A stretch of 21,798 nucleotides of DNA, taken from positions 1-21,798 of the forward strand of contig JAUYUF010000041.1 of NCBI GenBank assembly GCA_030694835.1, written 5' to 3'. Origin of the DNA: Flavobacteriaceae bacterium (GTDB lineage: Bacteria > Bacteroidota > Bacteroidia > Flavobacteriales > Flavobacteriaceae). The notes beneath the pieces were generated by a model. It was not told the DNA's origin, did no database searches, and worked only from the letters and a program-made list of their open reading frames with translations. Shown in pieces: positions 14,119-21,798 of the stretch. The stretch's first letter is position 1. Each line of letters begins with the position of its first letter. Both the position numbers and the translations under genes were made by a program.

Positions 14119-15894
14119 ATGAATTTTCAGGAAAAAATAGAATTCGCTGCTATAAGCGGAATACAAGAAATATATCAAATAAAAGTTGATTCGTTAGAAT
14201 TTCAATCTACTCGTAAGGAATTTGATGGTGATATTACGTTAGTTATATTTCCTTTATTACGTTATATTAAAGGAAATCCCGTTGAAATAGGAACAAAAAT
14301 TGGTGAATATCTCAAAATTAATTTCCCCGAAATAATTGATTTCAATGTTATCAAAGGATTTCTAAATTTAGTTGCTAATCCAACTATATTTTTAGAATCA
14401 TTTCAAGAAATTTATCAAAATGAACATTATGGAATTCTAAATCCTACTACAAATTCAAAAAGTGTTATGGTAGAATATTCATCACCAAACACCAATAAAC
14501 CTTTACATTTAGGACATGTTCGCAATAATTTATTAGGATATTCAGTTGCAAATATTATTGAAGCATCAGGAAAAAAAGTCATCAAAACCCAAATTATTAA
14601 TGATCGAGGAATTCATATTTGCAAAAGTATGTTGGCTTGGGAACTTTATGGAAATGGAGCAACTCCAAAAAGTACTGGTTTAAAAGGAGATAAATTAGTA
14701 GGAAATTATTATGTGGCTTTTGATAAAGTTTATAAGAAGGAAATTGAACAATTAATTACCGAAGGAAAATCTGAAGAAGAAGCTAAAAAGCAAGCACCAA
14801 TTTTATTAAAAGCTCAAGAAATGCTTTTAAAATGGGAAGCTGGAGATGAACATGTTGTTGCACTTTGGAAGAAAATGAATGAGTGGGTTTATGAAGGATT
14901 TAATGCGACATATCTAGCTTTAGGGGTTGATTTTCATAAAAATTATTACGAAAGCCAAACTTATCTTTTAGGTAAAGAAGTAGTAAATGAAGGAATGGAA
15001 AAAGGCGTTTTTTACAGAAAAGAGGATGGTTCTGTTTGGATTGATTTAACCGATGATGGTTTGGATGAAAAAATTGTACTTCGTTCTGACGGAACAGCCG
15101 TTTATATGACGCAAGATATCGGAACCGCTATCCAACGATATAAAGAATTTTCGCTTGAAAGCTTGATTTATACAGTTGGAAATGAGCAAGATTATCATTT
15201 TAAAGTACTGTTTTTAATTATGAAAAAATTAGGCTATGAATGGGCAGATCATTTATATCATTTATCATACGGAATGGTAGATTTACCAAGTGGAAAGATG
15301 AAATCTCGTGAAGGAACGGTTGTGGATGCTGATGAATTAATTGAGGAAATGAAAAATTCAGCACAAGAAATTTCTGAAGAATTAGGCAAATTAGAAAGCT
15401 ATAACAAAATAGAAAAACAAAATTTATATCGAATTATTGGATTGGGAGCATTAAAATATTTTATACTTAAAGTTGACCCAAAAAAACGAATTCTATTTGA
15501 CCCAAAAGAATCCATCGATTTTAATGGTAATACCGGACCGTTTATTCAATATACTTACGCTCGAATTCAATCAATATTAAGAAAGGCAGATTTTGAATTC
15601 AGTCAAACTGTTGAAAATTACAATCTTAATGACAAAGAAAAATCTTTGATTAAGCAATTACAATTGTATCCAGAGGTTATTCAAAATGCAGCCCAAAATT
15701 TAAGTCCTGCATTGGTTGCAAATTATACTTTTGATTTAGTGAAAGAATACAATTCATTTTATCAAAGTAATTCAATACTAAATGCAGATACACTTACAGA
15801 AAAACAATTTAGAACTCAGTTAAGTTACAAAGTAGGAACAGTAATTAAATCAGCTTTTGGACTTTTAGGAATAGAAGTTCCAGAACGTATGTAA
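14119..15894 (+). CDS. argS: Arginine-tRNA ligase
   Basis: ArgRS charges tRNA-Arg with arginine using ATP. The 591-residue protein has an N-terminal tRNA D-loop-binding domain (about 1-110), the class I signature PNTNKPLHLGH (123-133), the KMSKS equivalent SGKMKSREG (391-399) and a C-terminal all-helical anticodon-binding domain (about 470-591) containing FIQYTYARI. I placed the start at ATG 14119 (MNFQEKIEF). A TTG three codons upstream keeps the frame but lies too near the promoter element. The gap to lpd is 27 bp with no terminator, so read-through into lpd is likely. Confidence 0.96.
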   Translation: MNFQEKIEFAAISGIQEIYQIKVDSLEFQSTRKEFDGDITLVIFPLLRYIKGNPVEIGTKIGEYLKINFPEIIDFNVIKGFLNLVANPTIFLESFQEIYQNEHYGILNPTTNSKSVMVEYSSPNTNKPLHLGHVRNNLLGYSVANIIEASGKKVIKTQIINDRGIHICKSMLAWELYGNGATPKSTGLKGDKLVGNYYVAFDKVYKKEIEQLITEGKSEEEAKKQAPILLKAQEMLLKWEAGDEHVVALWKKMNEWVYEGFNATYLALGVDFHKNYYESQTYLLGKEVVNEGMEKGVFYRKEDGSVWIDLTDDGLDEKIVLRSDGTAVYMTQDIGTAIQRYKEFSLESLIYTVGNEQDYHFKVLFLIMKKLGYEWADHLYHLSYGMVDLPSGKMKSREGTVVDADELIEEMKNSAQEISEELGKLESYNKIEKQNLYRIIGLGALKYFILKVDPKKRILFDPKESIDFNGNTGPFIQYTYARIQSILRKADFEFSQTVENYNLNDKEKSLIKQLQLYPEVIQNAAQNLSPALVANYTFDLVKEYNSFYQSNSILNADTLTEKQFRTQLSYKVGTVIKSAFGLLGIEVPERM

Positions 15895-15921
15895 ATTATT
15901 AATAACGTAAAAAATCAAAAC

Positions 15922-17310
15922 ATGAAATACGACATCATCATTATAGGAAGCGGACCAGGAGGTTACGTAACAGCTATTAGAGCTTCTCAACTCGGTTTTA
16001 AGGTTGGGATTGTTGAAAAAGAAAATCTAGGCGGTATTTGTCTTAATTGGGGATGTATTCCAACAAAAGCATTGTTAAAAAGCGCACAGGTTTATGACTA
16101 TATGAAACATGCTGAACAGTATGGGTTAAAAGTAAGTCAGGTTGAAAAAGACTTTGAAGCTGTTATTAAAAGAAGTAGAAATGTTGCCGATGGAATGAGT
16201 AAAGGAGTTCAATTTTTAATGAAAAAAAATAAAATTGATATCATTGAGGGATTTGGAAAAGTGCTTCCGGGCAAAAAAGTTTTGGTAACAAATGCTGACG
16301 GAATTGCATCAACTTACGAAGCAGATCACATCATTATTGCTACGGGTGCCCGTGCAAAAGAACTGCCCAATTTACCAATTGATGGCAAAAAAGTAATTGG
16401 ATATCGTCAAGCGATGACTTTAGAAAATCAACCTAAAAAAATGATTGTAGTCGGATCAGGAGCTATTGGAGTTGAGTTTGCTTATTTCTACCAAACGATG
16501 GGAACAGAAGTTACTATTGTAGAATTCTTACCAAATTTAGTTCCGTTAGAAGATGAAGAAGTTTCCAAACAATTGGAGCGTTCTTTCCGAAAAGCGGGCA
16601 TCAAAACGATGGTTAACTCAGAAGTTTTATCGGTAGATATATCTGGCGAAGGTGTTAAAGCTGTTGTTAAAACTAAAAAAGGAGAAGAAGTTTTAGAAGC
16701 TGATATCGTTCTTTCTGCAGTTGGTATTAAATCAAATATTGAAAATATTGGATTGGAAGAAGTAGGAATTAAAGTAGATAAAGATAAGATTCTTGTTGAT
16801 GAATTTTACCGAACCAATATTGAAGGATATTACGCTGTTGGCGATATTGTTCCAGGTCATGCTTTAGCGCATGTTGCCTCTGCAGAAGGAATTACTTGTG
16901 TTGAAAAAATTGCAGGCGTTAAAACTGAACCAGTTGATTATGGCAATATTCCAGGATGTACTTATGCTACTCCTGAGATTGCAAGCGTTGGATTAACCGA
17001 GAAAAAAGCATTAGAACTAGGTTACGAAATTAAAGTGGGTAAATTTCCATTTACAGCATCAGGTAAAGCACAAGCTGCCGGAACAATTGATGGATTTGTA
17101 AAAGTAATTTTTGATGCCAAATACGGCGAATGGCTAGGTTGCCATATGATTGGAGCTGGTGTAACTGATATGATTGCTGAAGCTGTTTTGGGTAGAAAAC
17201 TAGAAACTACCGCCCATGAGATTTTAAAAACAGTTCATCCACATCCAACCATGAGTGAAGCGTTGATGGAAGCAGTAGCGGCGGCTTATGGAGAAGTGAT
17301 ACATATATAA
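15922..17310 (+). CDS. lpdA: Dihydrolipoyl dehydrogenase (E3)
   Basis: E3 reoxidises dihydrolipoamide on the 2-oxoacid dehydrogenase complexes and glycine cleavage system, passing electrons through FAD to NAD+. The 462-residue sequence shows the FAD-binding GSGPGG (9-14), the redox disulphide in GGICLNWGCIPTK (37-49; C40 and C45), the NAD-binding GSGAIGVEF (about 177-185), the second FAD segment AVGDI, and the C-terminal active-site pair in HPHPTMSE (H441 and E446). CLNWGC has Trp where the textbook E. coli enzyme has Val; I see this as family variation. It lies 27 bp after argS and is followed by a strong terminator. It uses the cofactor made by LipA, encoded in the same window. Confidence 0.95.
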   Translation: MKYDIIIIGSGPGGYVTAIRASQLGFKVGIVEKENLGGICLNWGCIPTKALLKSAQVYDYMKHAEQYGLKVSQVEKDFEAVIKRSRNVADGMSKGVQFLMKKNKIDIIEGFGKVLPGKKVLVTNADGIASTYEADHIIIATGARAKELPNLPIDGKKVIGYRQAMTLENQPKKMIVVGSGAIGVEFAYFYQTMGTEVTIVEFLPNLVPLEDEEVSKQLERSFRKAGIKTMVNSEVLSVDISGEGVKAVVKTKKGEEVLEADIVLSAVGIKSNIENIGLEEVGIKVDKDKILVDEFYRTNIEGYYAVGDIVPGHALAHVASAEGITCVEKIAGVKTEPVDYGNIPGCTYATPEIASVGLTEKKALELGYEIKVGKFPFTASGKAQAAGTIDGFVKVIFDAKYGEWLGCHMIGAGVTDMIAEAVLGRKLETTAHEILKTVHPHPTMSEALMEAVAAAYGEVIHI

Positions 17311-17331
17311 TTTTTTAACATATTCTTTATT

Positions 17332-17362
17332 AAAAATCCAAGTTTTTAGCTTGGATTTTTTT
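17332..17362 (+). terminator. Terminator after lpdA
   Basis: Arms aaaaatccaag (17332-17342) and cttggattttt (17350-17360) around a 7-nt loop, followed by T residues. Confidence 0.85.
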
Positions 17363-17400
17363 ATATCAAATATTTTTATATATTTGATTCAATGTGATTT

Positions 17401-17412
17401 AACATTAATGTT
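17401..17412. other. Short perfect palindrome, possible operator
   Basis: aacattaatgtt is a 12-bp perfect palindrome in the 224-bp gap before the MscS-related gene. In such AT-rich DNA it may be chance; no second copy is seen in the gap. Confidence 0.2.
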
Positions 17413-17534
17413 CTTAACAATTTTATATTTCGTTTCATGAAGTTGGGCTTAATGAGTTTTTAGTATTGCAGTTTTACAATTAGTATTAACATCAATAATT
17501 ATACAATTTTTATTAACTTCTAAACTTTAAAATT

Positions 17535-18200
17535 ATGAATGAACAAGTCAATCTTTTCTTAGAAAGTTCTAAGAGTTTTCTGAATGAAATTGCCATTTTT
17601 TTACCAAAAATTATCGGAGCTTTCATTATTCTTATAATTGGTTGGATTATAGCTAAAATGATTAAAAAACTAATCGTTAAATTATTAGGAATTATAAAAT
17701 TTGAATTCTTAACAGAGAAATCAGGTATAGATAAATTCATGAAAGATGGCGGAATGAAATTCTCGTCCTCAGAACTAATAGGTAAATTCTTTTACTGGAT
17801 TATTATGTTTATAGTTATCATGGCTGTACTCAATAGTCTTGGTTTAGACAAAGCTTCAGAATTATTTTATATGATTCTATCTTATATTCCGAATATAATT
17901 GTAGCTATTGCTATATTTATTATTGGAATGTATTTAGCAAATTTTGTTTCTCAAATGTTGTTGACTTCTCTTACATCAATGCAAGAAAAAACAGCAATTT
18001 TAGTAAGCCGCATAGCATTTTATTCCATTATATTATTAACCATATTTATTACTTTGGTTCAATTAAATATTGCAGAAGAAATAGTCGTAAGTGCATTCCA
18101 ATTATTATTTGGAGCTATTTGTTTTGCTTTTGCTTTAGCCTTTGGTTTGGGAGGAAAAGGAAAAGCAGAAGAATTTTTAAATGAGTTTTTTAAAAAATAA
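17535..18200 (+). CDS. Small MscS-related membrane protein (conserved TM helix repeat)
   Basis: The 221-residue protein is almost entirely hydrophobic helices with an internal two-fold repeat. LPKIIGAFIILIIGWIIAKM (23-42) recurs as IPNIIVAIAIFIIGMYLANF (118-137), and the helix around FFYWIIMFIVIMAVLNSLGL (85-104) recurs around 160-180. The units match the conserved TM helix often found in front of mechanosensitive channels. The end, AFGLGGKGKAEEFLNEF (202-218), resembles the MscS TM3 exit, but there is no MscS beta domain or cytoplasmic vestibule. It may form or modulate a small membrane channel responding to tension or osmolarity; this is inference. It starts at ATG 17535 after a 224-bp gap and is a single gene with a shared terminator. 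Confidence 0.82.
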   Translation: MNEQVNLFLESSKSFLNEIAIFLPKIIGAFIILIIGWIIAKMIKKLIVKLLGIIKFEFLTEKSGIDKFMKDGGMKFSSSELIGKFFYWIIMFIVIMAVLNSLGLDKASELFYMILSYIPNIIVAIAIFIIGMYLANFVSQMLLTSLTSMQEKTAILVSRIAFYSIILLTIFITLVQLNIAEEIVVSAFQLLFGAICFAFALAFGLGGKGKAEEFLNEFFKK

Positions 18201-18217
18201 TTAATACTGATATAACT

Positions 18218-18249
18218 AAAAATCCGAACGTAAAGTTCGGATTTTTTTT
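18218..18249. terminator. Bidirectional terminator between the MscS-related gene and bshC
   Basis: Arms aaaaatccgaac (18218-18229) and gttcggattttt (18235-18246) around a 5-nt loop, A-rich before and T-rich after, between two convergent genes. Confidence 0.88.
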
Positions 18250-18267
18250 ATTTATGACTAGTCAAGC

Positions 18268-19863
18268 TTACAAATCCATTGAAATAATATCAATTGTAGC
18301 AGATAATGGATTCAATAATTTTTGTAAATCATCAATTATATTTTCATTTGAAATTAAATATTCTGAGATATTTTTGATACGTTCTTGTAAAATTCCATTC
18401 GGAAAAAGTTCTGAATGTAATGCTGTTAATTGATTGATATATTCTTGATGCTTTCTTTTTTCGGCTTTTAATAATCGCTTTTCTAATTTATTAAGGCCAT
18501 TTAATTGTTTTTGTTGCTGGGCTTTTACAGCACCTATAAATGATTTATCAGTTTTAGATGCAATCGTTTCCAAATTTAAAAACATTGAGTTCAAATACTT
18601 GCGTTCTTTTTCAAAATCAATAGTTATTTCAGATATTTCTTTTACTTTTTTATTGATTAATTGAGGAAGTGGCATCCATAAATCATCAAAAGTTAATTTT
18701 AATTTTTTAAGTTGATTTTGTTGTTTTTTGGTCAATATTAAAGCAGAATTTCGATGTAATAATATGGGAAACTCCACTTTTTGATAATCAAAATAAGATT
18801 TCAATTGTAGCCAATAGGCTAATTCTCCTGCTCCACCAACATAACATAAATTAGGTAAAATTACCTCCTGATATAAAGGTCTCATTAAAACATTTGGAGA
18901 AAATCTTTCGGGAAAATTATTTAATTCGGTAATTATTTCATCACTTGAAAATACTTTTGAAGTATTATGAATCTTATATTGGAAATCTTCAAAAATTATC
19001 CGTTGACGTTCGTTATTCATCAAGTAAAATAAATTAATTTCTCTCGGATTTACCTGTACTTTATATTTTTTAGCAATTTCAATATTCATTTTTTTAACTT
19101 CCTTAAAACAAGTGTTTTGCAATAATTCATCAGCCATAAAAGTTTTAAACTGACTTTTTAATTGAACATCATTTCCATCTAAAATTACCAAACCAAATTT
19201 TCCAAACAATTCATTTATTAAATATTTATTAGCGTCAGCTAAATTGGAGTGTTTTAAGTATGATTTCTCAAATAAATCAAAAATATATTTGGCATTTGGT
19301 TGATTAATAATTAAACTTTTTAGTTGTTGAAAAACATCATTTAAACCATCTGTAGCTAATTTACCAACAGCTCCACCATCCTTTTTATTCCATTCTAATT
19401 TTTGATGATGAACCCAAAAATGATTGATTTCTGCAAAATCATGATCTTCAGTAGCCATCCAAAATATAGGTACGAAATAATTTTCTGGGAACTTATTTTG
19501 TAATTCTTCCGCTAAATTAATGGTTGTCAGCAACTTATAAATTACATATAAAGGACCTGTAAATAAATTAAGTTGATGTCCGGTTGTAACCGTAAAAGTG
19601 TTTGTTTTTTTTAACTGAAGAATATTAAATTTGGTTTTATCTGAAAGGTTTAAAATTTTATTTTGTGATTGAAGAACTGAAACCAACACATCCCTTTTGT
19701 CTTGATTGAAATTTTTCTTTTTATTAATCTGATTCTTAAATTCTTCAATATTTGGAAAGTGAGCATAAAAGTCTTTAACCTCTTGATTTTGATTCAAATA
19801 GTCGTTTATAAGATTTGATAACAATCCAGTTTCAACTAAAGGTAAAGAAGTTATTTTATTCAT
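18268..19863 (-). CDS. bshC: Bacillithiol biosynthesis cysteine-adding enzyme
   Basis: BshC joins cysteine to glucosaminyl-malate in the last step of bacillithiol synthesis, the low-molecular-weight thiol of Bacillota and many Bacteroidota. The 531-residue sequence carries the family signatures TVTTGHQLNLFTGPLYVIYK (91-110) and FWMATEDHDFAEINHFW (134-150) in the Rossmann-like core. A long, Lys-rich, probably coiled-coil segment follows (about 410-485), as in known BshC. The start is the ATG at 19863, 5 bp after the stop of the upstream methyltransferase gene, so the two form an operon read from 20513. bshA and bshB are not in the window. Confidence 0.95.
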   Translation of the reverse strand: MNKITSLPLVETGLLSNLINDYLNQNQEVKDFYAHFPNIEEFKNQINKKKNFNQDKRDVLVSVLQSQNKILNLSDKTKFNILQLKKTNTFTVTTGHQLNLFTGPLYVIYKLLTTINLAEELQNKFPENYFVPIFWMATEDHDFAEINHFWVHHQKLEWNKKDGGAVGKLATDGLNDVFQQLKSLIINQPNAKYIFDLFEKSYLKHSNLADANKYLINELFGKFGLVILDGNDVQLKSQFKTFMADELLQNTCFKEVKKMNIEIAKKYKVQVNPREINLFYLMNNERQRIIFEDFQYKIHNTSKVFSSDEIITELNNFPERFSPNVLMRPLYQEVILPNLCYVGGAGELAYWLQLKSYFDYQKVEFPILLHRNSALILTKKQQNQLKKLKLTFDDLWMPLPQLINKKVKEISEITIDFEKERKYLNSMFLNLETIASKTDKSFIGAVKAQQQKQLNGLNKLEKRLLKAEKRKHQEYINQLTALHSELFPNGILQERIKNISEYLISNENIIDDLQKLLNPLSATIDIISMDL

Positions 19864-19868
19864 TTCTA

Positions 19869-20513
19869 TTAATCATTACTTAAATGTTGGAACAATGTAT
19901 AAACATAAGATCGTTCATCGCCAGATGGCATAGTGTAGGTATAATTGAATGTTTTGAGCAATTTAAAATTATTTCCTAATTTGTTTTGCAACATATCAGC
20001 ATCGTATCTAAAAACATCCAATCCACTACATTTTAAAGCGCCTTCTAAATTAAATACAGCAATAATTACAAATCCACGGGGTTTTAAACCTTTTCTCAAT
20101 AAATCAAAATAAGTATTTTGATCATTTTCATCAGTAAAAAAATGTAAAACTGCACGATCGTGCCAAACATCAATGTTATTAATTTTTAATAATTCCTTTG
20201 TTGGATTTGTCAAATCATCAACAATAAATTTTACATTATTTTGATGTTCATCATTCAATCTATTTTTGAGCACCTCTAAAGCTGGCGCAGAAATGTCATT
20301 TGCTAAAAGATTTGTGTAACCTAATTTCAATAAATCATCTACAAAAGTGGTTGCTCCAGCACCTACATTTAAAATTTTAGCATCTTTTGGAAGATTACAT
20401 AACTGAATTAAATCTAACGATGGTGCTGCTTCTTTTTCATACCATCCCAATTTATCAAACTCAGTTTTGTTATATACTTTTTCCCAATGCGATTTATAAT
20501 CGATCTCACTCAT
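19869..20513 (-). CDS. Class I SAM-dependent methyltransferase
   Basis: The 214-residue protein has the Rossmann methyltransferase landmarks: motif I ILNVGAGATTFVDDLL (47-62), an acidic residue at the end of strand 2 (ND73IS) that should bind the SAM ribose, VDDL (98-101) near the adenine, and a motif IV-like DVWHDRAVLHFFTD (115-128). The N-terminal SHWEKVYNKTEFDKLGWYE (8-26) is typical of small-molecule methyltransferases of the thiopurine/TehB-like type. The substrate is unknown. It lies 5 bp upstream of bshC on the same strand, which suggests but does not prove a role near thiol metabolism. The ATG is the complement of 20511-20513, with a -7 element about 20 bp upstream. Confidence 0.87.
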   Translation of the reverse strand: MSEIDYKSHWEKVYNKTEFDKLGWYEKEAAPSLDLIQLCNLPKDAKILNVGAGATTFVDDLLKLGYTNLLANDISAPALEVLKNRLNDEHQNNVKFIVDDLTNPTKELLKINNIDVWHDRAVLHFFTDENDQNTYFDLLRKGLKPRGFVIIAVFNLEGALKCSGLDVFRYDADMLQNKLGNNFKLLKTFNYTYTMPSGDERSYVYTLFQHLSND

Positions 20514-20533
20514 ATTTTTAAAAAATTATATTA

Positions 20534-20541
20534 CAAACCTA
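20534..20541 (-). promoter_or_regulatory. Putative -7 element for the methyltransferase-bshC operon
   Basis: Minus-strand TAGGTTTG (20541-20534) fully matches TAnnTTTG and lies 20 bp before the methyltransferase ATG. The -33 element is unclear. Confidence 0.45.
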
Positions 20542-20572
20542 AACAATATTTAGAAGTTGAAAGATTGATTTA

Positions 20573-20600
20573 TAAAAAAAGAGGCGATTTGCCTCTTTTG
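20573..20600 (-). terminator. Terminator after rimO
   Basis: Arms aaaagaggc (20577-20585) and gcctctttt (20591-20599) with a 5-nt loop. In the minus-strand direction it is followed by a T run and sits 3 bp after the rimO stop. Confidence 0.85.
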
Positions 20601-20602
20601 TT

Positions 20603-21798
20603 TTATTTTGCAGGTTCACCAACCAAGTCATACTCGCTGGCATCGGTAATTTTGATATCAATAAATTGTCCTATTTGGATGTAATGTTGTGTAGCATCAA
20701 CTAATACTTCATTATCAACATCGGGGGAATCAAATTCTGTCCTACCGTAAAAATAATTACCTTCTTTTCTGTCAAATAAACATCTATAAATTTTTCCAAC
20801 TTTTTGCTGGTTTAATTCCAATGATATTTGTGATTGAATATCCATAATTTCAGCAACTCGCTGTTTTTTAATAGCTGCAGGAACATCATCATCTAAAGTA
20901 GCTGCATGAGTATCTTCTTCATGTGAATAGGCAAAAACGCCTAATCGTTCAAAACGCATTTCTGAAACCCATTGTTTCAACTCTTCAAACTGCGCTTCCG
21001 TTTCGTTGGGATATCCTACAATTAAAGTTGTTCTGATAGCCATTTCAGGAACAATCGTCCTGAATTTATGAATTAATTGTGTGGTTTTTTCATGAGATGT
21101 TCCTCTTCGCATTGATTGTAAAATCTCATCATTGATGTGTTGTAGAGGAATATCAATATAATTGCAAATTTTTGATTCCGTATTCATCACTTCAAGAACA
21201 TCTTCTGGGAAACCAGTTGGAAAAGCATAATGTAAACGAATCCATTCAATTCCATCAACTTTAACTAACTCTTTCAATAAATCGGCTAAAGCTCTTTTCT
21301 TATAAATATCGAGTCCGTAAAAGGTTAAATCTTGTGCTATTAGAATTAATTCCTTCACTCCTTTAGAGGCTAATTTTTGAGTTTCAGTAACCAAATTTTC
21401 TATCGGAGTTGAAACATGTTTTCCACGCATTAATGGAATCGCACAAAAAGAACAAGGTCTATCACAACCTTCGGCAATTTTTAAGTAAGCATAATGTTTT
21501 GGAGTTGTCAATAAACGTTCTCCAACTAATTCGTGTTTATAATCTGCTCGTAAAGCTTTTAATAAAAGCGGTAAATCATGCGTTCCAAAATATTGATCAA
21601 CATTGGGAATTTCTTTTTCCAAATCAGATTTATAACGCTCGCTTAAACAACCTGTAACAAAAACTTTATCAATTAGCCCACGTTCTTTTTTATCAACAAA
21701 ATGTAAAATTGTATTGATAGATTCTTCTTTGGCATCGCCTATAAATCCGCAGGTATTAATTACTACAATATTTCCTTCTTCCTTTTCATCTTCATGTA
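20603..21798 (-). CDS. rimO: Ribosomal protein S12 methylthiotransferase RimO, N-terminus cut by window edge
   Basis: RimO is a radical-SAM enzyme with two [4Fe-4S] clusters that adds a methylthio group to an Asp of ribosomal protein S12. The visible 397 residues hold most of the N-terminal UPF0004 domain, including VINTCGF and VTGCLSERY with two of its three cluster cysteines; the first should lie just beyond the edge. The radical-SAM motif CDRPCSFC is encoded at 21443-21466, followed by IPLMRGKH. A C-terminal TRAM domain ends at KITDASEYDLVGEPAK. DQYFGTHDLPLLLKAL separates RimO from its relative MiaB. The frame stays open to the window edge. A TTG at 21620-21622 could be misread as the start but lies well inside the conserved domain. 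Roughly 40-50 residues are missing. Confidence 0.95.
   Translation of the reverse strand, partial: HEDEKEEGNIVVINTCGFIGDAKEESINTILHFVDKKERGLIDKVFVTGCLSERYKSDLEKEIPNVDQYFGTHDLPLLLKALRADYKHELVGERLLTTPKHYAYLKIAEGCDRPCSFCAIPLMRGKHVSTPIENLVTETQKLASKGVKELILIAQDLTFYGLDIYKKRALADLLKELVKVDGIEWIRLHYAFPTGFPEDVLEVMNTESKICNYIDIPLQHINDEILQSMRRGTSHEKTTQLIHKFRTIVPEMAIRTTLIVGYPNETEAQFEELKQWVSEMRFERLGVFAYSHEEDTHAATLDDDVPAAIKKQRVAEIMDIQSQISLELNQQKVGKIYRCLFDRKEGNYFYGRTEFDSPDVDNEVLVDATQHYIQIGQFIDIKITDASEYDLVGEPAK

Noticed and set aside
20487..20684. Plus-strand open frame of 65 codons
   Set aside because: It spans the methyltransferase start, the rimO terminator and the rimO end, so it is an antisense shadow.
21620..21622. 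TTG as the rimO start
   Set aside because: The frame continues upstream with conserved RimO sequence (VINTCGF, TGCLSERY) to the window edge.

Overview
The window looks like chromosome from a member of the Bacteroidota, most likely Flavobacteriaceae close to Flavobacterium. The signs are very AT-rich DNA, almost no Shine-Dalgarno sequences, several copies of the Bacteroidota -7 promoter element TAnnTTTG just upstream of genes, TTG start codons, a BshC bacillithiol gene, and proteins of flavobacterial type (EF-G-like paralogue, MurB, LolC/E-like permease, RimO). I see no phage, insertion sequence, CRISPR array, tRNA or rRNA. Most of it is housekeeping DNA with a few unusual genes.

Layout, left to right. 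(1) A 5'-intact, 3'-cut retropepsin-like aspartic protease on the minus strand, divergent from a PLP aminotransferase. (2) murB, behind a perfect hairpin terminator. (3) A divergent elongation factor G paralogue in which the catalytic His of the G3 motif is Leu. (4) A tightly packed plus-strand group: a small Cys-containing membrane peptide, a family 2 glycosyltransferase with an in-frame TGA that cuts off its last 41 residues, an ECF-type sigma factor, and an Nramp-fold transporter without the usual metal-binding residues. lipA follows behind its own promoter. (5) A minus-strand cysteine synthase/CBS-family gene whose promoter touches a block of tandem intergenic repeats. (6) A LolC/E-like permease and a NamZ-type N-acetylmuramidase lipoprotein, divergent with only 13 bp between start codons. 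The muramidase gene overlaps a convergent YkgJ-type cysteine-cluster gene at a shared TTAA. (7) argS and lpd on the plus strand, then a small MscS-related membrane protein with an internal duplication. (8) Minus-strand bshC preceded by a methyltransferase gene in the same operon, and rimO, cut by the right edge.

Some genes share themes. lipA, lpd and the iron-sulphur enzyme RimO belong to lipoate and radical-SAM chemistry. MurB, the NamZ-like enzyme, the glycosyltransferase and the LolC/E-like permease act on the cell envelope. BshC and the cysteine synthase-like enzyme belong to thiol metabolism. Five clear hairpin terminators mark unit boundaries, at about 2036, 9713, 17332, 18218 and 20573, with a weaker one at 5401. 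No gene-free stretch exceeds 300 bp; the longest is the repeat-filled 10720-10988.

I did not find a convincing new multi-gene system. The best leads are the GTPase-motif-deficient EF-G paralogue, the interrupted glycosyltransferase within the sigma factor/Nramp-like cluster, and the Nramp-like transporter itself.
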